Shown: in pieces, positions 22,535 through 31,580 of the stretch
Position numbering within the stretch: the stretch's first letter is position 1
Layout of the letters: the number at the start of each line of letters is the position of its first letter
Assembly (NCBI GenBank): GCA_013202335.1
Contig: JABMQR010000029.1
Coordinates: 1 to 31,580, forward strand
Reading direction: 5' to 3'
DNA from: Bacteroidota bacterium
GTDB lineage: Bacteria; Spirochaetota; Spirochaetia; JABMQR01
DNA length: 31,580 bases
Position numbers and translations under genes: made by a program
The notes under the pieces: model-generated
What the model was told of the DNA's origin: nothing
The model's database searches: none
What the model saw: only the letters and a program-made list of their open reading frames with translations

Positions 22535-24997
22535 TTACTCTTCTTCCTGTATGTCTTCTTCTTCATCATCTTTTTCTGTTCTTGCTATTGAGACGATTTG
22601 ATCTGGCTTCCTAATTGAAGAAACAATTACTCCCCCTGCATTTCGACCCTGAACAGGTATAAGCGCTGCTGCTGTTCGTATAGATAACCCCTGTGCTGTA
22701 ATACACATTAAATCATGGTCTTCATTAACTGACAGAACCCCAACAATTTCTCCTGTTTTTTCAAAAAACTTATAACAAATCTGTCCTTTGGTTCCCCTGG
22801 AGTGTGTGGCGAAACTGTTAAAATCTAATCTTTTACCATATCCATTAGTAGTCAGTAATAAGATTTTATTATTTTCATTTACCCGAAGAATACCGGCAAC
22901 CTCATCAACCGGAGCCAGCTTAATTCCACGAACACCTCTTGATGATCTTCCCATAGCCCGAACTAAATGCTCAGAGAACCTAACGGCCTGCCCTTTTCTT
23001 GTAACCAACAAAGCCTCATCTTCACCGGACGTAAGCAGAGCACTTACCAGCTTGTCACCACTATCAAGATTTATTGCAGCAATTCCCCGGGTTTTAGCAT
23101 TTTTAAATAATGGAATTTCAACCTTTTTAACTACACCCCTGAGTGTAGCCATAAACAAGTAATTATTGGGGGCAAAGTCCTTGAATGTTATAATTGCAGT
23201 TATGTCTTCATCGGATGAAATTGCTAAAAGTGATTTTACATGACTTCCTTTAGAAGTTCTTGAACCCTCGGGAATTTCATGTACTTTGATCCAATAAGCC
23301 TTTCCTTCAGAAGTGACAAAAAGAACATGATCATGTGTTGAAGCAACAAACAAGTGCTCAACAAAATCCAGGTCACGCAGATTGGCTGCTTTAGCACCTC
23401 TTCCCCCACGTCCCTGTGTTCGGTAAGCGGTAGCTGGAACCCTTTTTATAAAACCTCTGTTAGAAATAGGAACTACAACATTTTCTTCTTTTATAAGATC
23501 TTCAATGTTTATATCATCTATTTCATCAAAAAGAATTTCTGATCTTCTCTTGTCTCCAAATTTAACTGAAACTTCTCGAGTTTCCTCTGTAATTACATCC
23601 ATCTGCATTTTTTCACTGGCCAGAAGTTCTTTATATTGTGCAATTCTTTCTTTAATTTCTTCCAGTTCTGCCACTATTTTCTGGGTTTCAAGACTTGTAA
23701 GTTTTTGGAGTCGCATATCAAGAATTGCCTGCGCCTGAAGTTGTGATAAGCCAAATCGATTTATCAAACCATTCCGGGCATCTGAAACATCTGATGATTT
23801 TTTTATAATTTTTATTATTTCATCAATATTTTCAAGAGCAATTTTCAATCCTTCAAGTATATGGGCTCTCTCCTCTGCCTTTTTTAACTCAAATTTTGTT
23901 CGACGGATAATAACTTCTTTTCTATGCTGTATATAATAAAAAATCATCTCTTTAAGAGATAATAATTTAGGTCTCCCATCAACCAATGCAAGATTGTTAA
24001 CATTAAAATTCTGCTGCAATGAAGTATGGAGAAATAGTTGATTTAGAACTACTTTTGCTACTGCATTTCTTTTTAGTTCAATAACAATTCGCATACCATC
24101 CCTGTCCGATTCATCCCGTAAATCAGAAATCCCATCAACCTTTTTATCCCTGACCAAGTCAGCAATTTTTGTAATAAGATTTGCTTTATTTACCTGATAT
24201 GGGAGTTCAGAGACAAGTATTACATCTTTTCCATTCGCCAGGGTATCCATAATACACCTTGCACGTACAGTAATTTTTCCTCGTCCTGTACGGAAAGCAT
24301 TTTTTATACCCCTGGTTCCGTAAATAATTCCCGCTGTGGGAAAATCCGGTCCTTTCATGTGATCCATAAGATCATCCAGCTCAATGTTTGGATTTTCTAT
24401 CTGGGCACAAACAGCACTGCATACTTCAGAAAGATTGTGGGGGGCTAAATTTGTTGCCATCCCGACTGCTATCCCGCTTCCCCCATTAACCAGTAGATAG
24501 GGAAATGCTGCAGGAAGAATGATCGGTTCTATCATAGAATCATCATAGTTTGGGCCAAAATCAACCGTTTCTTTGTTTATATCACTGAGTAAATACTCAG
24601 CTATTTTAGCCATTTTAGCTTCTGTATATCTCATTGCAGCTGCGGGATCCCCATCAACAGAACCAAAGTTCCCCTGAGGTTTTACCACTGGGTAGCGCAT
24701 TGAAAAATCCTGAGCAAGCCTTACCAGAGCATCATAGATAGATTGGTCTCCATGTGGATGGAACTTTCCCAATACATCTCCAACAATACGCCCGCACTTT
24801 TTAAAAGCTTTATCAGAACGCAGCCCCATTTCATACATGGAATAGAGAATTCGCCGGTGAACAGGTTTCAATCCGTCCCTAACGTCGGGAAGAGCCCGGC
24901 TTACTATTACTGACATTGCATAATTTAGATAAGACTCTTTCATCTCATCTTCAATTGCAATAGGAATTATTTTCTGTTTTTTTACCATTTCACTCAA
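22535..24997 (-). CDS. gyrA: DNA gyrase subunit A
   Basis: 820 aa from TTG 24997, which has GAGG 7 nt upstream; ATG 24988 would be 16 nt away. Catalytic Tyr124 lies in AAMRYTE, and the C-terminal domain has the GyrA box QGRGGRG (about 537-543), which separates it from ParC. The tail is very acidic ([11 protein letters not shown]). It breaks and rejoins the DNA gate to introduce negative supercoils with GyrB. In the quinolone region the residue matching E. coli Ser83 is Gln85 ([10 protein letters not shown]), while Asp87 is kept as Asp89. It is 86 bases after gyrB, with which it is probably co-transcribed. Confidence 0.97.
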   Translation of the reverse strand: MSEMVKKQKIIPIAIEDEMKESYLNYAMSVIVSRALPDVRDGLKPVHRRILYSMYEMGLRSDKAFKKCGRIVGDVLGKFHPHGDQSIYDALVRLAQDFSMRYPVVKPQGNFGSVDGDPAAAMRYTEAKMAKIAEYLLSDINKETVDFGPNYDDSMIEPIILPAAFPYLLVNGGSGIAVGMATNLAPHNLSEVCSAVCAQIENPNIELDDLMDHMKGPDFPTAGIIYGTRGIKNAFRTGRGKITVRARCIMDTLANGKDVILVSELPYQVNKANLITKIADLVRDKKVDGISDLRDESDRDGMRIVIELKRNAVAKVVLNQLFLHTSLQQNFNVNNLALVDGRPKLLSLKEMIFYYIQHRKEVIIRRTKFELKKAEERAHILEGLKIALENIDEIIKIIKKSSDVSDARNGLINRFGLSQLQAQAILDMRLQKLTSLETQKIVAELEEIKERIAQYKELLASEKMQMDVITEETREVSVKFGDKRRSEILFDEIDDINIEDLIKEENVVVPISNRGFIKRVPATAYRTQGRGGRGAKAANLRDLDFVEHLFVASTHDHVLFVTSEGKAYWIKVHEIPEGSRTSKGSHVKSLLAISSDEDITAIITFKDFAPNNYLFMATLRGVVKKVEIPLFKNAKTRGIAAINLDSGDKLVSALLTSGEDEALLVTRKGQAVRFSEHLVRAMGRSSRGVRGIKLAPVDEVAGILRVNENNKILLLTTNGYGKRLDFNSFATHSRGTKGQICYKFFEKTGEIVGVLSVNEDHDLMCITAQGLSIRTAAALIPVQGRNAGGVIVSSIRKPDQIVSIARTEKDDEEEDIQEEE

Positions 24998-25083
24998 TTT
25001 ACTACCTCATATTCATGCTGATCCAAAAGAAACTTTTTAATTACATACAGAGACTGTATTTAGTATTCTCTATCATACTTTTT

Positions 25084-27302
<2,219 letters not shown>

Positions 27303-28694
27303 ATGAACAATGATACAAATAACTACAGCCTTTTTTGGAAAGAAACTCTTGTCAGAATTAGATCCGAAATATCAGAGCAGGAATACTTCACTTGGTTTAA
27401 CAGGCTTGAATACGAATCGTCAAAACTTAATGAAATTATTTTCTCTGTACCTTCTAAATTTATACAGGACCAAATAAAACAACGTTATATAAAAAAAATT
27501 GGCGACATCCTGAATGAGCTAACTGGAACAGAAATAAAAATTTCCTTTATTATAAAAAAACATACTTCTTCACAGGCTAAAGAAGAACTTCTACATGACA
27601 CAAAGAGTACAGATTCAACTAAGGCCGCACCAAAGAAAAAAAACCCTCTTAAAAAGAAAAATGAGTATGCGAGTAATTCATATTCATTTGATACTTTCGT
27701 AATTGGTGATAACAGCTCTTTTGCGTTTAATGCCTGTATGGCAATTGCAAAAAATCCGGGAACTACCTATAACCCCTGTCTTATATACGGGGGTGTTGGA
27801 TTAGGAAAAACTCATCTCATTCAATCAATTAATAACCATGTTTGTGCGAATACACAGGAATTAGATATAAAATATGTAACTGCTGAAACATTTACCAATG
27901 AATTCATCAAAGCAGTTGGTGACAGAAAAACCCAGCAGTTTAAGAATAAATATAGGAAAGTTGACATCCTTTTAATTGATGATATCCACTTTTTACAAGG
28001 TAAATCCTCAACCCAGGAGGAACTTTTTCACACATTTAATGATTTATATGATTCCAACAAACAAATGGTATTTACCTGCGACCGCCCTGTCTCTGAATTA
28101 AAGGAACTTACCGCACGGTTACGAAGCCGGTTTGAACGTGGGCTTAATGTTGATCTTCAGCCGCCAAATTTTGAAACACGAATGGCAATATTGAGAAAAA
28201 AGTGTGAAAAACAGTCTTATGAGATGACTGATGATGTGCTTACATTCATATCAAAAAATATAAATACAAATGTTCGTGATTTAGAATCATCATTAACCAA
28301 ACTCATAGCCTATTCAAAACTTCTTGATAAACAAATAACTTTGGAAATTGCCCAGAAGCAGTTAAAAGATTCTTATTCATTAAACAGAGAACAAAGTATA
28401 GCAATTGAAACAATTCAACGGGTTGTAGCAGATTATTTCAACCTTTCATATTTTGAGTTACGTGGGAAAAAAAGAACCCGTGCAATAGCCTTTCCCAGAC
28501 AGATTGCTATGTATATTTCTAGAAAAATGACAGACTATTCCACCACAGAAATTGGTTATGAATTTGGGGGTAGAGATCACACTACCGTTATGCATGCATG
28601 TCAGAGAATTGAAGGTCAGTTTCAAAGTGATTCAACTATGGATAATGTGATACAAAAACTTACACGCTCAATTAATGAATATAGAAGAAATTGA
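27303..28694 (+). CDS. dnaA: chromosomal replication initiator DnaA
   Basis: 463 aa from ATG 27303; an upstream in-frame TTG (27267) would add 12 unconserved residues. Domain I (1-85) with FTWFNRL, a lysine-rich linker (about 105-122), AAA+ domain with Walker A GGVGLGKTH (163-171) and Walker B ILLIDDIHFL (about 218-227), and domain IV with the DnaA signature GGRDHTTVMHACQRI (about 424-438). It binds the boxes located just downstream of its own gene and opens the origin. No Shine-Dalgarno sequence; TATACT at 27288-27293 lies 9 nt before the ATG. Confidence 0.97.
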   Translation: MNNDTNNYSLFWKETLVRIRSEISEQEYFTWFNRLEYESSKLNEIIFSVPSKFIQDQIKQRYIKKIGDILNELTGTEIKISFIIKKHTSSQAKEELLHDTKSTDSTKAAPKKKNPLKKKNEYASNSYSFDTFVIGDNSSFAFNACMAIAKNPGTTYNPCLIYGGVGLGKTHLIQSINNHVCANTQELDIKYVTAETFTNEFIKAVGDRKTQQFKNKYRKVDILLIDDIHFLQGKSSTQEELFHTFNDLYDSNKQMVFTCDRPVSELKELTARLRSRFERGLNVDLQPPNFETRMAILRKKCEKQSYEMTDDVLTFISKNINTNVRDLESSLTKLIAYSKLLDKQITLEIAQKQLKDSYSLNREQSIAIETIQRVVADYFNLSYFELRGKKRTRAIAFPRQIAMYISRKMTDYSTTEIGYEFGGRDHTTVMHACQRIEGQFQSDSTMDNVIQKLTRSINEYRRN

Positions 28695-28989
28695 TTTAAT
28701 TATTATATATTAAATCTATAAATTTGATTGTTAATAACTTCTTAATAACTTGTGGATTTTTATCCTTCTCTTGTGGATAATATGATATAGTTGTGGATAA
28801 TGTGGATAAGTTGTTAATGTTTTTACCAAGTTATTAACAGTAAATTATTACATTAATACAAGTGAATATAATAATTTACTTACTTTATCCACTTTATCCA
28901 CATACCCTATTACTACTACTATTAATATATATATAATAATAGTAATAATAAAAGATCTTTATAATTTGCATGAAAGGAGATTAATAAGA
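28695..28989. other. oriC: replication origin (oriC) between dnaA and dnaN
   Basis: DnaA boxes: TGTGGATTT 28751-28759, TGTGGATAA 28772-28780, 28792-28800 and 28801-28809 (the last two abut), and on the opposite strand TTATCCACT 28885-28893 directly followed by TTATCCACA 28894-28902. After TACC the sequence reads CTA-TTA-CTA-CTA-CTA-TTA (28907-28924), which on the complementary strand is a run of DnaA-trios, and then an AT-only tract to about 28952 suited to unwinding. Upstream is a direct repeat of TTAATAACTT at 28731 and 28742. Also carries the dnaN leader. Confidence 0.93.
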
Positions 28990-30093
28990 ATGAAATTTAT
29001 CTGTGAAAAAAATACCATTCTTAAAGAAATAGCCATAGCACAGGAAATCATTTCTTCAAGAAATGCACTCTCTATTTTATCAAATGTATTATTAGAAACT
29101 TCACATAATACATTAACAATAAAAGCTACAGATCTTAAGATTGGTTTTAAAACGCAAATTCCAGTTGAAACCGCAGAAGCAGGAAGTACAACTGTATTTT
29201 GTGATAAATTACTTGGTATTATTAGATCTCTTCCTGAAGGAGATATTGAATTTGAGGATCAGGATGAAATAGTGGTAATAAGACCTCTTTTTCAAAAAAT
29301 AGATTTTAAATTGAGAAGTATCTCCCCTGAAAAGTTTCCAGAGTTGAGAGTTGCTGATGAGGAAGGTTTTTTCTCTGTATCCCAAAAAGATTTTATTGAG
29401 ATGATTAACCAAACAATATTTGCAGTTTCAACCGATGAAACCCGTTTTTTTATGAATGGTGTTTATATGGAACAAAGCAATTCTGGTTTAATTATGGTTG
29501 CTACAGACGGGAGAAGACTTTCCTATATAAATAGAATTATGGAAAAGCCTATTCCTATGTTTAAACCAATAATAATACCTCCTAAAATTCTTAATCTTAT
29601 TAAAAAACTCTGTAGTGGAGAAGGATCTGTACAATTTTCAATAAATGATAATTACATTTTTGTAGAATTTGACTCTCATAAAATATATTCCACACTTATT
29701 GAGGGACAATTTCCAAATTATAGAAGAGTTATACCTGAAAAACAGCAATATTCAAGTATTGTTGACAGAGATGTTTTTCTTGATGCATTAAAAAGAGTAT
29801 CATTACTGGTCGATCAAAAATCAAACAGATTATTTTTAGATATTGATGAAGGAAATCTTACTATTTTTACTGAAGAGAATGAAATAGGAATGGCCAGAGA
29901 AGAAGTTCCCTGTGATTATAGCGGTGAAAAAATTCGTTTGGCTGTAAATTATATGTATTTGATAAATCCAGTTAAGGTAATTGATACTGATCAAATAACT
30001 ATTTCATTTACTGAATCAAATAAGGCAGTAAATATTGTTTCTGAACCTGAAAAGGATTTCTTTCATATAATAATGCCTATGCAGCTGGATTAA
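28990..30093 (+). CDS. dnaN: DNA polymerase III sliding clamp (beta subunit)
   Basis: 367 aa from ATG 28990, supported by AAAGGAGA at 28973-28980; an upstream TTG (28966) is rejected because it would place the Shine-Dalgarno inside the gene. The three clamp domains are recognisable (about 1-120, 128-245, 246-367) and the C-terminus ends MPMQL-D, close to the usual MPMR(L/I). It rings DNA and tethers the polymerase. Its stop shares one base with the recF start (TAATG), so translation is coupled. Confidence 0.96.
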   Translation: MKFICEKNTILKEIAIAQEIISSRNALSILSNVLLETSHNTLTIKATDLKIGFKTQIPVETAEAGSTTVFCDKLLGIIRSLPEGDIEFEDQDEIVVIRPLFQKIDFKLRSISPEKFPELRVADEEGFFSVSQKDFIEMINQTIFAVSTDETRFFMNGVYMEQSNSGLIMVATDGRRLSYINRIMEKPIPMFKPIIIPPKILNLIKKLCSGEGSVQFSINDNYIFVEFDSHKIYSTLIEGQFPNYRRVIPEKQQYSSIVDRDVFLDALKRVSLLVDQKSNRLFLDIDEGNLTIFTEENEIGMAREEVPCDYSGEKIRLAVNYMYLINPVKVIDTDQITISFTESNKAVNIVSEPEKDFFHIIMPMQLD

Positions 30094-31172
30094 TGAGGGT
30101 ACTTTCGGTAACAACTTACAATATAAGAAATCTGGAAAATCAGACTGTTAAAACTGACAATATTCTTGTTACGCTTGTAGGTAATAATGGGCAGGGAAAA
30201 ACAAATTTTCTGGAAACAATTTACTCTATTTGTTATGGAAATTCATTTAGAAAAGCTTCATTAAATACTATTAAAACCTTTAATACAAAAGAGGCTTTTA
30301 TTAAGGCCTCAATTCTTCTCGACAGTAATGAAACAATTGAAATAAAATATGTTATAAAAGATGGTAAAAGATATATTTATTTACAAAACAAAGAGATAAA
30401 AGATAGAAAAGAGCTTATTTATACAGTTCCCTGTATTGTATTTAATCATGAAGATATAGATTTTGTTCAGGGAGCTCCTGAAGATAAAAGAAAATTTTAT
30501 AATCAAACTTTGACCTTATACGATCCTCTTTTTTTGGATGACATTAGGAAGTATAAAAATCTCCTAAAACAGAGAAATACATTATTGAGAGAAGAGAGAT
30601 ATGATTTTATTCATCTCTATGATTCTCAACTTGCTGTTGTAGGAATGGAAATTCAGAAAAAAAGGGAAACTCTTATTAAAGAATTCAATCTGCTTTTTCC
30701 CGAATTATTTTCAAAAATTACCCAGGAAAACGAAGAAGTATTTGCTGCATACAGACCGTCATGGAAAAATTGTAATTGTGCGGAAGATGCTGAAAATAAA
30801 CTTAAGGAATCTTTAGAGACAGACAAAAGATATCAAACTACCACCACAGGTCCACATAGAGACAATTTTTATATCGTAAAAAATAAAAGAAATTACATTG
30901 AAACTGCGTCTACAGGACAAAAAAGACTGGTTTCCTTGATTTTAAGATCTGCACAGGCAGCATTTTATACAAAAAAAACCGGTACAAAACCTATCTTACT
31001 TTTGGATGATGTTCTTCTTGAGCTTGATATAGACAAACGTGCACGCTTTCTGGAAAATACAAAAGGATTTAGCCAGGCTTTTTTTACGTTTCTTCCGGGA
31101 GAATTATATTTCAGAGAAGGAACATTTGAGGGACTGGTCTATACAGTAGAAAAAGGGGCAATTGTAAGCTGA
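30093..31172 (+). CDS. recF: DNA replication and repair protein RecF
   Basis: 359 aa. SMC-like ATPase with Walker A GNNGQGKTN (30-38), the ABC signature STGQKR (about 272-277) and Walker B ILLLDDVLLELD (about 304-315). It helps load RecA at gaps. It overlaps dnaN and the DUF721 gene by one base each (TAATG, TGATG), making dnaN-recF-DUF721 one translationally coupled unit. Confidence 0.96.
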   Translation: MRVLSVTTYNIRNLENQTVKTDNILVTLVGNNGQGKTNFLETIYSICYGNSFRKASLNTIKTFNTKEAFIKASILLDSNETIEIKYVIKDGKRYIYLQNKEIKDRKELIYTVPCIVFNHEDIDFVQGAPEDKRKFYNQTLTLYDPLFLDDIRKYKNLLKQRNTLLREERYDFIHLYDSQLAVVGMEIQKKRETLIKEFNLLFPELFSKITQENEEVFAAYRPSWKNCNCAEDAENKLKESLETDKRYQTTTTGPHRDNFYIVKNKRNYIETASTGQKRLVSLILRSAQAAFYTKKTGTKPILLLDDVLLELDIDKRARFLENTKGFSQAFFTFLPGELYFREGTFEGLVYTVEKGAIVS

Positions 31173-31459
31173 TGAAAAAGGCATCTGAGCTAATAGAACA
31201 GGTTTTTCTCAGTATAGATAGCAAACAACCTGATGAAAAAAAGTATGTTTCGATTTTTAGAAGCTGGGAAACAATAGCAGGAACCGATATTGCTTCCCAC
31301 TCAGTGGTTAAAGAAATAGAGGCTAAAACGCTCATAATTGAAGTTGATCACCCGGGGTGGTCACAATTAGTCACAATTCAAAAAAAGACTATTCTAAGAA
31401 AAATTCAGAATAGGTTCCCGGAGTTGGAAATATCACGGATAAGGATAGTACTGTCTTGA
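31172..31459 (+). CDS. DciA-like DUF721 protein
   Basis: 95 aa, short form of DUF721. The motif W-x2-IAGTDIASHS (about 32-43) and the later DHPGWSQLV (about 59-67) mark the family. DciA proteins recruit or load the replicative helicase DnaB in bacteria without DnaC; the placement right after recF next to the origin fits. The C-terminal extension found in many DciA proteins is absent. Its stop codon lies inside the -35 of a strong downstream promoter. Confidence 0.88.
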   Translation: MKKASELIEQVFLSIDSKQPDEKKYVSIFRSWETIAGTDIASHSVVKEIEAKTLIIEVDHPGWSQLVTIQKKTILRKIQNRFPELEISRIRIVLS

Positions 31460-31485
31460 CACAACCCCTTTTTCATCAGTATACT
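31456..31485 (+). promoter_or_regulatory. strong sigma-70 type promoter at the right end
   Basis: Consensus TTGACA (31456-31461), 18-nt spacer, TATACT (31480-31485), driving something beyond the window. Just downstream of the predicted start lies a palindrome TTGTG-N5-CACAA (31499-31513), then an imperfect direct repeat CGCTTYTAGC at 31542-31551 and 31555-31564. Confidence 0.7.
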
Positions 31486-31580
31486 GCCTCACTCGATGTT
31501 GTGCTATTCACAATGTTGACAAATATATTAAATGAAAAACCCGCTTCTAGCATCCGCTTTTAGCGACTATATAGGGAGAG

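Noticed and set aside
28966..28989. TTG start adding 8 residues to DnaN
   Set aside because: The AAAGGAGA ribosome site at 28973-28980 would be inside the coding region; ATG 28990 is correctly spaced from it.
31516..31521. Second TTGACA as another promoter at the right end
   Set aside because: No acceptable -10 hexamer is found at 15-19 nt downstream.

Overview
The window is AT-rich and carries the chromosomal replication-origin neighbourhood of a strict or facultative anaerobe. The gene set fits a free-living spirochaete best (order dnaA-dnaN-recF-DUF721, a cyclophilin-FKBP fusion, a DUF4416 gene, a spirochaete-type lipoprotein signal, a trimeric [FeFe] hydrogenase and a flavodiiron protein). 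The phylum is an inference from gene content; I could not run a phylogeny. I saw no insertion sequence, CRISPR array, tRNA, rRNA or prophage.

Left part (1-9201): the 5' two thirds or more of a hybrid sensor kinase (minus), then a tightly coupled hydrogenase operon (plus; NuoE-like, NuoF-like and H-cluster subunits joined by ATGA overlaps). Facing it is a minus-strand operon of an unusual DAHP synthase/prephenate dehydratase fusion, a DUF4416 protein and a putative lipoprotein.

Middle part (9202-19237): mixed-strand housekeeping and accessory genes: endonuclease III, a radical-SAM DNA-repair-type protein, DUF523, an EamA permease, a YigZ/IMPACT protein, a flavodiiron protein, an unknown 16-18 kDa protein, a LysO-type exporter, a TraB-family membrane protein and RadA. 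Two copies of a ~96-bp element built from AATCGAAAACTT half-sites lie ahead of the radical-SAM and TraB genes.

Right part (19238-31580): the origin region. Leftward from the origin run gyrB, gyrA, parA, parB, a cyclophilin-FKBP fusion and radA; rightward run dnaA, dnaN, recF and a DciA-like DUF721 gene. Most genes therefore point away from the origin. The dnaA-dnaN gap carries six DnaA boxes, two pairs of them directly abutting, followed by a run of DnaA-trio triplets and an AT-rich tract: a well-formed basal unwinding element. Two perfect 16-bp parS sites sit between the nfu-type gene and gyrA, bracketed by terminators.

A recurring feature is genes without a Shine-Dalgarno sequence whose best -10 hexamer ends exactly 6 nt before the ATG (parA, DUF523, yigZ, radical SAM, aroF-pheA, lysO). 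This would place the transcription start on the A of the start codon, and suggests leaderless transcripts alongside normal SD-led genes.
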